Below, piece after piece: positions 26,439 to 35,421 of a stretch of DNA of 64,000 nucleotides. This DNA is from Mesorhizobium amorphae CCNWGS0123. Lineage in GTDB: Bacteria > Pseudomonadota > Alphaproteobacteria > Rhizobiales > Rhizobiaceae. The stretch is from contig NZ_CP015318.1 in the NCBI RefSeq assembly GCF_001686985.1, forward strand, positions 6,012,001 through 6,076,000. The letters run 5' to 3'. A program made the translations under genes and the position numbers. How positions within the stretch are numbered: position 1 is the first letter of the stretch; each line of letters begins with the position of its first letter. The notes beneath the pieces are model-generated. The model had not been told where the DNA came from. It saw only the letters and a list, made by a program, of their open reading frames with translations, and made no database searches.

Positions 26439-27068
26439 ATGCAGGGCGTCACCGTCGTCGACCACCCGCTTGTCCAGCACAAGCTGACCATCATGCGCAA
26501 GAAGGAGACCTCGACAGCCGGCTTCCGGCGGCTGTTGCGCGAGATCTCGCTGCTTCTGGGCTACGAGGTGACCCGCAATCTCGAATTGACGACGACCGAG
26601 ATCGAGACGCCGATCGAGACCATGGAAGCGCCGACGCTCGAGGGCAAGAAGCTGGTCTTCGCCTCGGTGCTGCGCGCCGGCAACGGCCTGCTCGAAGGCC
26701 TGCTCGATCTGGTGCCGGCGGCGCGCGTCGCCCATATCGGGCTTTACCGCGACCATGAAACGCTTGAGGCGGTGGAATATTTCTTCAAGGCGCCAAGCGA
26801 TCTCGCCGACCGGCTGGTGATCGTCGTCGACCCAATGCTGGCGACCGCCAATTCGGCGATTGCGGCGATCGACAAGCTGAAGGGCCGCGGCGCCACCAAC
26901 ATCCGCTTCTTGTGCCTTCTGGCGGCTCCCGAAGGCATCGAGCGCTTCATCAAGGCGCATCCGGACGTCCCGGTCTTCACCGCCTCCATCGATCGCCAGC
27001 TCAACGACAAGGGCTATATCATGCCCGGCCTTGGTGACGCTGGCGACCGCATGTACGGGACGAAGTGA
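26439..27068 (+). CDS. upp: uracil phosphoribosyltransferase
   Basis: A 209-residue enzyme that converts uracil and PRPP into UMP. The PRPP loop is VDPMLATANSA and the C-terminal uracil pocket GYIMPGLGDAGDRMYGTK is diagnostic. The ATG at 26439 is preceded by CCAGGAGA; the frame opens earlier at 26382 without family similarity. It lies 113 bases after add and could share its transcript. Confidence 0.97.
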   Translation: MQGVTVVDHPLVQHKLTIMRKKETSTAGFRRLLREISLLLGYEVTRNLELTTTEIETPIETMEAPTLEGKKLVFASVLRAGNGLLEGLLDLVPAARVAHIGLYRDHETLEAVEYFFKAPSDLADRLVIVVDPMLATANSAIAAIDKLKGRGATNIRFLCLLAAPEGIERFIKAHPDVPVFTASIDRQLNDKGYIMPGLGDAGDRMYGTK

Positions 27069-27202
27069 CGGCGACCTGAGCCTTCCGCCGACAGCTGCCG
27101 GGTCGTTTACCAATCGTTTACGCAAAGGCGCGGTTCCCGCGCGCGTTAAAGCTGAAAACACCATGTCGGCGTAGCAATGGGGCCTTCACGAAGGTCCCTC
27201 CC

Positions 27203-27766
27203 ATGCTGCGCAAGCTTCTCTTCCTTGGCGTCTTTGCCGGAACCTCGGCATCGATCCCGATCCTCTACCAGTCGAACCCTGAGATGCTGGACGGCCTGCT
27301 GAAGCCGGCGGTCGCCTCCAAGCCGGCGGAAGAGGCGCAGCCGGAGGTGAACCTTGCGTCGGTGCCGGACAAGCCGGTCGCCCCCCTGCCGCTCGGCCGC
27401 AAGGTGGTGGTCAACGCCGACGCGCGCGGCCACTTCACTTCGGCCTTCAAGTTCAACGGCCGTCAGGTCGACGGCATGATCGACACCGGCGCCACATTGG
27501 TCGCCATCAACACCTCCACGGCGCGCCGCATCGGCATCTCGCTCAATCCGTCGGATTTCATCCATCAGGTCAACACCGCCAACGGCGCCATCAAGGCGGC
27601 GGTGGTCACTCTTGACCGTCTGCAGATCGGCAGGATCTCGGTCGACAACATCCAGGCGGTCGTGCTCGACGACAAGGCGCTGCGCACCAACCTGATCGGC
27701 ATGAGCTTTCTGCAGAAGCTGCAGAAATATGAGGTCGAAAACGGCGCGCTGCTGCTTGTCCAGTAG
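27203..27766 (+). CDS. retropepsin-like aspartic protease (TIGR02281 family)
   Basis: A 187-residue protein with an N-terminal hydrophobic segment that should anchor or export it, a Pro/Glu-rich linker, and a single retroviral-type aspartyl protease domain. The catalytic triad DTGAT is at residues 94-98, and LIGMSFLQKL near the C-terminus forms the second hallmark. Such single-domain proteases act as dimers, probably in the periplasm. The substrate is unknown. It ends 12 bases from the convergent deoA stop. Confidence 0.9.
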   Translation: MLRKLLFLGVFAGTSASIPILYQSNPEMLDGLLKPAVASKPAEEAQPEVNLASVPDKPVAPLPLGRKVVVNADARGHFTSAFKFNGRQVDGMIDTGATLVAINTSTARRIGISLNPSDFIHQVNTANGAIKAAVVTLDRLQIGRISVDNIQAVVLDDKALRTNLIGMSFLQKLQKYEVENGALLLVQ

Positions 27767-27778
27767 GACAACGACGCC

Positions 27779-29098
27779 CTATCCGCGCGGCAGGATCCGC
27801 CGCATGACGGTCTTTTCAGCCGCCGGCTTCGAGGCGCCGATCGTATAGGCCGCGAGCACGGCGGCCGCAGCCGCTTCCGCATCCGACTCTGAACGGGCAT
27901 GAACCAGCGCCAGCGCCTCGCCGGCCGGCACCTCCGCCCCGACCGGCGCCAGCCTTGTGATGCCGACCGCATGGTCGATCCTGTCGTCGGGCCGGGTGCG
28001 CCCGCCACCGAGGCCGACGACGGCAAGCCCGATGTCGCGCGTCGCAATGCCGGTGACAAAACCGTTTTCTGGCGCCTTCACGGCCAGTTCCACCGGTGCC
28101 TTGGGCAGATATTTTTCCGGTCTGTCGACGAAATCGGCGGGACCGCCGAGTGCCGCCACCATGCGCTGGAAGGCGGCGGCCGCGCGGCCGCCGGCAAGCG
28201 TCTCGGCGGCGCGCCTGATGCCGTCCTGATTGGACGCAGCCAGCCCGGCCGATTGCAGCATTTCGGCGGCCAGCGCCAGCGTCACATCCTCCAGCCGCTT
28301 GTCGCGAAAACGGCCGGTAAGGAAATCGACGGCGTTGCGCACCTCGACCGCGTTGCCGGCGGCGGACGCCAGCGGCTCGTTCATGCCGGTGACCAAAGCC
28401 GAAGCCTTCAAGCCCGCACCATTGGCGACCTCGACCAGGCTGTTGGCCAGTGCGGTGGCGTCGCGCGACTTCTCCATGAAGGCGCCGTTGCCGACCTTGA
28501 CGTCGAGCACCAGCGAGCCGAGGCCCGCGGCAAGCTTCTTCGACAGGATCGAGGCGGTGATCAGCGGCACCGATTCCACCGTCCCGGTGACGTCGCGGAC
28601 CGCATAGAGCCGGCGGTCGGCGGGCGCCAGATCGGCGGTCTGGCCGATGATGGCGCAGCCGGTTTCGAGTACCGTCTTGCGCAAGCGCGCCACGTCGGGC
28701 TGGCTTACGTAGCCGGGGATGGCATCCATCTTGTCCAGCGTGCCGCCGGTATGACCAAGGCCGCGACCGGAGATCATCGGCACATAGGCGCCACAGGCCG
28801 CGACGATCGGCGCCAGCATCAGCGAGACATTGTCGCCGACCCCGCCCGTCGAATGCTTGTCGGTGACCGGACCGGGCAGATCCGACCAGTCGAGCACGTC
28901 GCCGGAATCGCGCATGGCAATCGTCAGCGCCACCGCCTCCTCGCGGCTCATGCCGTTGAAGAACACCGCCATGGCGAAAGCGCCGACCTGTCCTTCGGTG
29001 ACGCCGCCGGCGGTGAGTCCGTCGACGAAGCTGGTGATCTCGGGCGCGGACAGTCTGTGGCCGTCGCGCTTGCGGCGAATGATTTCCTGGGGAAGCAT
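27779..29098 (-). CDS. deoA: thymidine phosphorylase
   Basis: A 439-residue enzyme that splits thymidine (and deoxyuridine) into the base and deoxyribose 1-phosphate. The phosphate-binding signature KHSTGGVGD occurs near residue 80, followed by KMDAIPGY. The length and the three-part fold (helical domain, alpha/beta domain, C-terminal PYNP domain) are standard. It starts five bases after the punA stop and is the last gene of the cdd-punA-deoA run. Confidence 0.97.
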   Translation of the reverse strand: MLPQEIIRRKRDGHRLSAPEITSFVDGLTAGGVTEGQVGAFAMAVFFNGMSREEAVALTIAMRDSGDVLDWSDLPGPVTDKHSTGGVGDNVSLMLAPIVAACGAYVPMISGRGLGHTGGTLDKMDAIPGYVSQPDVARLRKTVLETGCAIIGQTADLAPADRRLYAVRDVTGTVESVPLITASILSKKLAAGLGSLVLDVKVGNGAFMEKSRDATALANSLVEVANGAGLKASALVTGMNEPLASAAGNAVEVRNAVDFLTGRFRDKRLEDVTLALAAEMLQSAGLAASNQDGIRRAAETLAGGRAAAAFQRMVAALGGPADFVDRPEKYLPKAPVELAVKAPENGFVTGIATRDIGLAVVGLGGGRTRPDDRIDHAVGITRLAPVGAEVPAGEALALVHARSESDAEAAAAAVLAAYTIGASKPAAEKTVMRRILPRG

Positions 29099-29103
29099 CC
29101 GGC

Positions 29104-29919
29104 CTAGACCTTACTCTCCGGCAGCCCGTCCTGGAACACGCGCTTGAGGATTGTCGCCAGCCGCGCGCCGCCGAGCGGCGCCATGTCCTTGGTTTCCTGA
29201 TGCGAAAGCTCAGCCCCGGTCATTCCGGCGGCGAGGTTGGTGATGACCGAGCAGGCGGCGACGCGCAAACCGAGGAAGCGGGCGAGAATGACTTCCGGCA
29301 CCGTCGACATGCCGACGGCATTGGCGCCCATGATGCGCGCCATGCGGATTTCGGCCGGCGTTTCGAAACAGGGTCCGGAGAACCACATGTAGACGCCCTC
29401 ATGCAGGTCTGTGCCGGTCGCCTTGGCCGCCTTCTCGATCGCCTTGCGCAGGCCCGCATCATAGGCTTCGGTGAGGCCGACGAAGCGGCGGTCGCTGGGT
29501 TCGCCGATCAGCGGATTGGAGCCCGAGAAATTGATGTGGTCGGTGATAAGCATCACCGAGCCCGGCCCCATCTCCGGATCGACCGAGCCGGCGGCGTTGG
29601 TGAGGATCAATTGCGTGATGCCGATGCCGGCCAGCACCTCCAGCGCCGGACGCATCGCAGCCGCGTTGCCGTGCTCGTAATAATGGGCGCGGCCGGACAG
29701 CATCAGCACCGGCGTACCGGCAAAATGCCCTGCCACCACCTCGCCGGCATGGCCGCTGACGCCGCTTCTCGGGAAACCCGGCAGCTCGGCATAGGAGATG
29801 CGCCGGGCGTCCTCGACCTGATCGACGAGGCCGCCAAGGCCCGAACCCAGCACCAGCGCGACTGTCGGTGCCAGCCCGTCCAGCCTTTCGACGAGATGAT
29901 CCAGAGCTTTTTCAATCAT
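29104..29919 (-). CDS. punA: purine nucleoside phosphorylase
   Basis: A 271-residue trimeric-type PNP acting on inosine and guanosine (GSGLGGL, GHAGEVVAGHF, TNAAGS, and the C-terminal HQETKDMA segment). It releases hypoxanthine or guanine and ribose 1-phosphate. Its start lies at the end of a 17-base tandem duplication that fills the gap to the cdd stop, so the distance between cdd and punA has been lengthened by one repeat unit. Confidence 0.96.
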   Translation of the reverse strand: MIEKALDHLVERLDGLAPTVALVLGSGLGGLVDQVEDARRISYAELPGFPRSGVSGHAGEVVAGHFAGTPVLMLSGRAHYYEHGNAAAMRPALEVLAGIGITQLILTNAAGSVDPEMGPGSVMLITDHINFSGSNPLIGEPSDRRFVGLTEAYDAGLRKAIEKAAKATGTDLHEGVYMWFSGPCFETPAEIRMARIMGANAVGMSTVPEVILARFLGLRVAACSVITNLAAGMTGAELSHQETKDMAPLGGARLATILKRVFQDGLPESKV

Positions 29920-29924
29920 TTCAG

Positions 29925-29958
29925 CCAGCTCTTCATTTCAACCAACTCTTCATTTCAA
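29925..29958 (-). repeat. 17-base tandem duplication between cdd and punA
   Basis: Two copies (29925-29941 and 29942-29958) differ at one position only. Read on the minus strand each copy contains GAAATGAAGAG, so the cdd stop and several Met-like triplets are repeated before the real punA ATG. Confidence 0.85.
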
Positions 29959-30342
29959 AATATCGCCCTTGAAGCCGTAGGGCAGCATCTCGCCCATCGT
30001 CACGGTCTCGACCACTCCGCCATTGTCGCAAAGGTAGAGTTTCGTCTCCGGCCGGCAGAATTCCGCCAGCCTCTGCCGGCAGCCGCCGCAGGGCGAGCAT
30101 TTCGCCATCCGCTCGGCGATGACCGCGATTTCGGTGATCTTGCCGCCACCGCCCATGATGTAATGACCGAGCGCCGTGGTCTCGGCGCACCAGCCCTCGG
30201 GATAGGACGCCACCTCGATGTTGGCGCCGGCAAAAACCCGGCCATCCTCTGTACGCAGCGCCGCGCCCACCGGGAATTTCGAATAGGGTGCATAGGCCTT
30301 GGCCATCGCCGCTTTGGCCGCTTCGAACAGGTCATGCGACAT
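29950..30342 (-). CDS. cdd: cytidine deaminase
   Basis: A 130-residue tetramer-type enzyme that deaminates cytidine and deoxycytidine. The zinc site is formed by CAET near residue 53 and PCGGCRQ. GANIEVASYPEGWCAE is the family signature. Its stop codon falls inside a short tandem repeat. The ATG has a GGGAGAG site. It belongs with punA and deoA and is 68 bases from the permease gene upstream, so the run probably begins with the transporter. Confidence 0.95.
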   Translation of the reverse strand: MSHDLFEAAKAAMAKAYAPYSKFPVGAALRTEDGRVFAGANIEVASYPEGWCAETTALGHYIMGGGGKITEIAVIAERMAKCSPCGGCRQRLAEFCRPETKLYLCDNGGVVETVTMGEMLPYGFKGDILK

Positions 30343-30410
30343 TCAGGTGTTCTCTCCCATGATCTTGTTCAAAAGCCGGTATCCGTTGGCAGATGCCGCT
30401 TCGCGATCGC

Positions 30411-31382
30411 TCAGCGTTCCTTGACATAGGGCACGCCGCCGGCGCGCGGCGGGATCGCTTTGCCGATGAAGCCGGCAAGCAGGATCACGGTCAGCACATA
30501 GGGCAGCGCCTGCATGAACTGCACCGGCACCTTGCCGATGACAGGCAGCGGCGTGCCTTGCAGGCGGATCGACAGCGCGTCGAGGAAGCCGAACAAAAGG
30601 CAGGCAAACATGGCGTTGACCGGCTTCCATTTGGCGAAGATCAGCGCCGCCAGCGCGATATAGCCCTTGCCGGCGGTCATGTCCTTCACGAAGCCGCCAT
30701 TCTGCACCATCGACAGATAGGCGCCGGCGACGCCCGTCAGGATGCCGGTGCAGATCAGCGCCCGGTAGCGCAGCCAGGCGACCGAGATGCCGGCCGTGTC
30801 GACGGCCGCCGGGTTTTCGCCGACGGCGCGCAGCCTGAGCCCGAAGCGGGTGCGGAACAGCACCCACCAAGTGAACGGCACCATCAGGAAGGCGATGTAG
30901 ACCAGGATCGAGTGGCCGGAGATCAGCTCCGAATAGATCGGCCCGATGATCGGCACGCCCCGCACCGCGTCGACGCCGGGCCAGGTGATCGCCTCGAAGC
31001 GTTCGCCCGGCGCCAGTGCCGGCGTGCGCCCGCCCTGCTGGAACCAGTGCTGGCCGAGCATGATGGTCGAACCGGCGGCGATGAAATTGATCGCCACGCC
31101 GGAGACGATCTGGTTGCCGCGATGAGTGATCGAGGCGAAGCCGTGGATCAGCGCGAAAGCGACCGAAATCAGGATCGCCGTGCCGAGGCCGAGCAGGGCC
31201 GAGTGCAGGACCGAAGCGGCCGCGGCGCCGGCGAAGGCGCCGACCAGCATCTTGCCCTCGAGCCCGATGTCGAAGACGCCTGCCCGCTCCGAATAGAGGC
31301 CGGCGAGGCAGGCCAGCAGCAGCGGCACCGACAGGCGGATGGTCGAGTCGAGTATCTGCACGATGGCGGTGAAGATATCCAT
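30411..31382 (-). CDS. nucleoside ABC transporter permease (NupQ/BmpC-like)
   Basis: A 323-residue integral membrane permease of the BPD_transp_2 family (Leu/Ile/Val and nucleoside type). Eight to ten hydrophobic segments and the coupling motif AVGENPAAVDTAGI are visible. It pairs with the larger permease next to it. I use the ATG at 31382, one base after the upstream permease stop; the frame opens at 31418. Nucleoside specificity is inferred from the surrounding salvage genes and the BMP-type binding protein. Confidence 0.92.
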   Translation of the reverse strand: MDIFTAIVQILDSTIRLSVPLLLACLAGLYSERAGVFDIGLEGKMLVGAFAGAAAASVLHSALLGLGTAILISVAFALIHGFASITHRGNQIVSGVAINFIAAGSTIMLGQHWFQQGGRTPALAPGERFEAITWPGVDAVRGVPIIGPIYSELISGHSILVYIAFLMVPFTWWVLFRTRFGLRLRAVGENPAAVDTAGISVAWLRYRALICTGILTGVAGAYLSMVQNGGFVKDMTAGKGYIALAALIFAKWKPVNAMFACLLFGFLDALSIRLQGTPLPVIGKVPVQFMQALPYVLTVILLAGFIGKAIPPRAGGVPYVKER

Positions 31383-31383
31383 C

Positions 31384-32523
31384 TCAGGCGCCCTTCCCCT
31401 TGACCGCTTCGATGCCAACCGCTTTCGGGCTGATCGAAGCGAACAGCGCCTGGATGTAGGGCCGGAACATGTGTTCGAGCGCGCCGGCGAACAGGATGAC
31501 CAGGCCCTGGATGATGACGATCATGTCGCGGGAAATCGCCGGCATCTCGAAGGCGAGTTCGGCGCCGCCCTGGTAGAGCATGCCGAACAGGATCGCCGCC
31601 AGCACGATGCCGACCGGGTGCAGTCGTCCCATCAGCGCCACCGCGATGCCGACGAAACCGGCGCCGGAGACGAAATCGAGCGCGACATTGTGCTGGTCGC
31701 CCATCGTCGGGTTGAGCGCCATCATGCCGGCCAGCGCACCCGAGATCATCATGGCGACAATGACGATGCGGATCTCCGAAATGCCGGCATAGCGTGCCGC
31801 CTTCGGGCTGTGGCCGTAGGTACGCATCTCGTAGCCGAGCCTGGTTCGCCAGATCAGCAGCCAGACCAGATAGGCCATGACCAGCGCCAGCAGGAAGCTG
31901 ACATTGAGCGGCGCCGAGCGGATCTTGGCGCCGAACAGTTCGATGACCCAGTTGAGCTTCGGCAGTTGCGCGCCATCGAGGAAGGTGCGCGTCTGCGGCG
32001 CCATCGAAATGGCCGGCTTCAGGAAGCCGACCAGTGCATAGACCATGACGCTGGCGGCGATGAAGTTGAACATGATGGTGGTGATGACGATGTGCGAGCC
32101 GCGCTTGGCCTGCAGATAGGCCGGGATCAGCGCCCACAGCGCGCCCATCGCCGCGGATGCAATGATTGCCAGCGGGAATGTCAGCCACCACGGCAGCACG
32201 CTATCGAAGGCCAGGCAGACGACACCGATGCCGAGTCCTGCAATGTAGCCTTGGCCCTCGCCGCCGATGTTGAACAGGCCGCAATGCGCCGCGACCGCCA
32301 CCGAAAGCCCGCTGAAGATGAAGGTGGTGGCGTAGAAAAGCGTAAACGCAATGCCCGTGCCCCTGCCGAAGGCACCTTCGACCAGGATGACCGCGGCGCG
32401 GAACGGATTTTCTCCGACCAGAAGCACCACGAAGCCGGCGACGACGAAGGCGACGAACAGATTGATCACCGGGATCAGGCCATAATCGGCCCAGGCTGGC
32501 AGTTTGGCGTAAGGCGTGCTCAT
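31384..32523 (-). CDS. nucleoside ABC transporter permease (NupP-like)
   Basis: A 379-residue permease, the larger of the two, with multiple TM helices and the coupling-helix motif TYGHSPKAARYAGI. Its start overlaps the ATPase stop by four bases (ATGA), and the smaller permease follows after one base. The trio forms the membrane and energy parts of a BMP-family nucleoside importer. Confidence 0.92.
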   Translation of the reverse strand: MSTPYAKLPAWADYGLIPVINLFVAFVVAGFVVLLVGENPFRAAVILVEGAFGRGTGIAFTLFYATTFIFSGLSVAVAAHCGLFNIGGEGQGYIAGLGIGVVCLAFDSVLPWWLTFPLAIIASAAMGALWALIPAYLQAKRGSHIVITTIMFNFIAASVMVYALVGFLKPAISMAPQTRTFLDGAQLPKLNWVIELFGAKIRSAPLNVSFLLALVMAYLVWLLIWRTRLGYEMRTYGHSPKAARYAGISEIRIVIVAMMISGALAGMMALNPTMGDQHNVALDFVSGAGFVGIAVALMGRLHPVGIVLAAILFGMLYQGGAELAFEMPAISRDMIVIIQGLVILFAGALEHMFRPYIQALFASISPKAVGIEAVKGKGA

Positions 32524-34052
32524 TCCGCGGCCTCCCGCTGCTCGACACCGGCCATCAGCAGGCCGAGTTCGCCCTCGCTCGCCTCGGGGCCGCGCTCGCC
32601 GACGATGCGGCCGGCGAACATCACCAGGATGCGGTCGGAGAGCGAGCGGATTTCGTCGAGTTCGACCGACACCACCAGCACGGCCTTGCCCTGGTCGCGC
32701 ATCGCGATCAGGCGCTTGTGGATGAACTCGATGGCGCCGACATCGACGCCGCGCGTCGGCTGGCCGACGATCAGCACGCCCGGATCCTGTTCCATCTCCC
32801 GCGCCAGCACGATCTTCTGCTGGTTGCCGCCGGAGAAATTGGCGGTCTTGAGCCGGCAGTCCGCCGGGCGGATGTCGTATTTGGTGATCTTGTCCTTGGC
32901 ATCGTTGCGGATGGCGTCAATGTCGAGCAGCGGCCCCTTCAGGTAGCGAGGATCATCGTGATAGCCGAGGATCGAGTTCTCGTTCTCCTCGAAGGCCAGC
33001 ACCAGGCCGACATGATGGCGGTCCTCCGGCACATGGGCGAGGCCGCGGTCGCGCAGCTCACCCGGATCTGCCTTGCCGGTAAGGTCGATCGGCTTGCCGT
33101 CGAGCATGACGGAGCCGGAGACGGCGTGCCTGATGCCGGATATCGCCTCCAATAGTTCGGACTGGCCGTTGCCGGCGACACCGGCGATGCCGACGATCTC
33201 GCCGGCGCGCAGGTCGAAGGAAACGTCGTCGACCATGGTGACGCCGCGAGAATCCTTCACCGTCAAATTCTTGACCGCGAGCTTGACGCCGCCGGCTTCC
33301 GCCTCGCCTTTCTCGACCCTCAGCAGCACACGCCGCCCGACCATCAGCTCGGCCAGTTCCTCGACCGTCGTCTTCTTGGTTTCCCTGGTTGCCACCATTG
33401 TACCCTGGCGCATTACCGAGACAGTGTCGGTGATGGCCATGATCTCGCGCAATTTATGGGTGATCAGCACCACCGTTTTTCCCTGTTCCTTCAATTGCTT
33501 GAGGATACGGAACAGGTGGTCGGCCTCGGCCGGCGTCAAAACGCCCGTCGGCTCGTCGAGGATCAGGATCTCGGCGCCGCGATAGAGCGCCTTGAGGATC
33601 TCGACCCGCTGCTGCAGGCCGACCGGCAATTCCTCGATGATCGCATCGGGATCGACTTCCAACCCGTATTCGCGCTCGAGCCGTTCCAACTCGGAACGCG
33701 CCTTGGCGATGCTCTTCTTCAACAGCGCGTCGCTTTCTGCACCGAGAATGACATTTTCCAGCACCGAGAAATTATCGACCAGCATGAAGTGCTGGTGCAC
33801 CATGCCGATGCCCAGCGCGATCGCATCATTGGGTGTCTTGATCGATGCCGGCTGGCCACCGACGCGGATCTCGCCGCTGTCGGCCTGGTAGAAACCATAG
33901 AGGATCGACATCAGCGTCGACTTGCCGGCGCCGTTCTCGCCGACGATGCCGTGGATGGTGCCGCGAACGATTTCCAGATTGATGTCGCGATTGGCGCGCA
34001 CGGCGCCAAAACTCTTGTTGATGCCGATCAGCTCGATTGCGGCTTGCGCCAT
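32520..34052 (-). CDS. nucleoside ABC transporter ATP-binding protein (two ATPase cassettes)
   Basis: A 510-residue double ATPase of the sugar/nucleoside type. The first cassette has GENGAGKST and the signature VGLQQRVEILKAL with ILDEPTGVLTP; the second has GVAGNGQSEL, the usual degenerate Walker A, and SGGNQQKIVLARE. This architecture is that of MglA/YufO. It is the first gene of the importer-cdd-punA-deoA unit; about 187 bases separate it from divergent slyX. Confidence 0.94.
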   Translation of the reverse strand: MAQAAIELIGINKSFGAVRANRDINLEIVRGTIHGIVGENGAGKSTLMSILYGFYQADSGEIRVGGQPASIKTPNDAIALGIGMVHQHFMLVDNFSVLENVILGAESDALLKKSIAKARSELERLEREYGLEVDPDAIIEELPVGLQQRVEILKALYRGAEILILDEPTGVLTPAEADHLFRILKQLKEQGKTVVLITHKLREIMAITDTVSVMRQGTMVATRETKKTTVEELAELMVGRRVLLRVEKGEAEAGGVKLAVKNLTVKDSRGVTMVDDVSFDLRAGEIVGIAGVAGNGQSELLEAISGIRHAVSGSVMLDGKPIDLTGKADPGELRDRGLAHVPEDRHHVGLVLAFEENENSILGYHDDPRYLKGPLLDIDAIRNDAKDKITKYDIRPADCRLKTANFSGGNQQKIVLAREMEQDPGVLIVGQPTRGVDVGAIEFIHKRLIAMRDQGKAVLVVSVELDEIRSLSDRILVMFAGRIVGERGPEASEGELGLLMAGVEQREAAE

Positions 34053-34239
34053 GTCCCACTCTTATTTTTATCGCTTGGTCAAAACGCCTAGCATGACACC
34101 CCGCCCGTGCCAATTGGCGGAGTGCTGTCCACTCTCGACAAATCCCCGCGCGCTTGTCAATTTCGAACGTGCCCGGGACCTTCACATTCGCTAATATGGA
34201 CACGCGGCCTGGGAGCCGCGCAACGGACCGGGGTTTTGA

Positions 34240-34449
34240 ATGATCATGCCTGCCGACCGGCTGACGACGCTGGAAATCCGCGCCGCCGAGCAGGAAAAGA
34301 CGATCGAGGAACTGTCCGGCCAGATCGCCGAGCAATGGAAGGTGATCGAACGCATGCAGCGCAAGCTCGACGCGCTGACCGACCGGTTCCTGGCATTGGA
34401 GGAGCAGTCCGCGCCCGACGTGCCGGTGACCAAGCCGCCGCACTGGTGA
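34240..34449 (+). CDS. slyX: SlyX family protein
   Basis: A 69-residue coiled-coil protein with the SlyX pattern (LTTLEIRAAEQEKTIEELSGQ, then QWKVIERMQRKLDAL, ending in KPPHW). Function is not established in any organism. It may begin at the second Met (34246) instead of 34240. It stands 17 bases before an anti-sigma-like gene. Confidence 0.9.
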   Translation: MIMPADRLTTLEIRAAEQEKTIEELSGQIAEQWKVIERMQRKLDALTDRFLALEEQSAPDVPVTKPPHW

Positions 34450-34465
34450 GGGAGGAGCAAGTGTC

Positions 34466-34870
34466 ATGGCCAGTGAAAGCGACCGCATTGCCCGCGCCGG
34501 CGATTATGTGCTTGGCCTGATGAACGACAGGGACCGCCAGCGCGCCGAGCGCGACCTGGAGATCGACCCTGCTTTCCGCGACACGGTGCTGCGGCTCGCC
34601 GAACGGATGCGCGTCTTCGACGACGCCGCACCAGTGGACGCAGCGTCCGACAATCGCTGGAAACTGGTCTCGCAGCGCATCGCCGACCTGCCGCAGATGC
34701 GGCTGGCCGCCCTTGGCGAGGCTGAAGCCAAGCCGCCCGTCGTGATCCACAGGCTGGAGCGCCCAGCCTATGGCGTCGGCGTGCATTCCCTCGGCCGGCG
34801 GCGCGGAACCGTCATCGCCATTGCCTTGGCCACAGCCTTCGCGCTCGGCTATCTGGCCGGACAGCTATAG
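34466..34870 (+). CDS. putative anti-sigma factor-like membrane protein
   Basis: A 134-residue protein. The N-terminus AGDYVLGLMNDRDRQRAERDLEIDPAFRDTV follows the pattern of RskA/anti-sigma-K N-terminal domains, and the C-terminus has one membrane segment (TVIAIALATAFALGYLAG). There is no periplasmic domain after it, so it is a short version. No ECF sigma factor lies nearby, which makes the regulatory role uncertain. Its stop overlaps the end of the convergent acetyltransferase gene by six bases. It is probably co-transcribed with slyX. Confidence 0.7.
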   Translation: MASESDRIARAGDYVLGLMNDRDRQRAERDLEIDPAFRDTVLRLAERMRVFDDAAPVDAASDNRWKLVSQRIADLPQMRLAALGEAEAKPPVVIHRLERPAYGVGVHSLGRRRGTVIAIALATAFALGYLAGQL

Positions 34871-35326
34871 GCGGAGCTTGCGCGACATCAACTGCATCGG
34901 CCCGCTGTCCTGTTCGAACGTCTCGACCGCAGCCCAGCCAAGCCTGGCGTAGAAATCGCGCGCTTCCCAGGTGTAGAGATAGAGCACATCGACGCCGATC
35001 GACGCGGCACGCGCCTCGACCGCGCCGACCAGCGCCGTGCCGATCCCGCGGCCGCGATGCCCGGCATCGACGACAAGCCCGGCGAGCCAGGGCGTCAATT
35101 CATGCGCCGGTTCCAGTTCGTTGCGGACGAGCAGACAGGTCCCGATCGCGACATCCCCGTCACGAGCCACGAAAGCGGCTTCGAAGCTGTCTCCTGCCGA
35201 AAGCCTGTTGAGGTCGGCGATGTCTTTCTCGAGTGTCCTTCCCGTTCCCTCGAAGAAGGCGTCAAGGCGCATCCGTGCAAGAACCTCGACATCGCGAGCT
35301 TCCATGAGTTCGATTGTCGGCCGCAT
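34865..35326 (-). CDS. GNAT family N-acetyltransferase
   Basis: A 153-residue acetyltransferase with the acetyl-CoA pyrophosphate loop RGRGIGTALV and the C-terminal YTWEARDFYARLGW. Substrate unknown. The ATG at 35326 is chosen because GGGAGAA stands five bases before it; the open frame reaches 35425 through the bmp terminator, which argues against the longer version. Confidence 0.88.
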   Translation of the reverse strand: MRPTIELMEARDVEVLARMRLDAFFEGTGRTLEKDIADLNRLSAGDSFEAAFVARDGDVAIGTCLLVRNELEPAHELTPWLAGLVVDAGHRGRGIGTALVGAVEARAASIGVDVLYLYTWEARDFYARLGWAAVETFEQDSGPMQLMSRKLRL

Positions 35327-35368
35327 CGTTTCTCCCGTGGCTGACGCTGCTCTGTCGACCGTCCAGTC

Positions 35369-35400
35369 AAAACAAAAACCGCCGGGACGATGCCCGGCGG
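35369..35400 (-). terminator. intrinsic terminator of the BMP binding-protein gene
   Basis: On the minus strand CCGCCGGG and CCCGGCGG form a perfect 8-base stem with a 6-base loop, followed by TTTTTGTTTT. It begins 21 bases after the stop at 35422. Confidence 0.9.
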
Positions 35401-35421
35401 TTTGCAACCGATACTGGCCGA

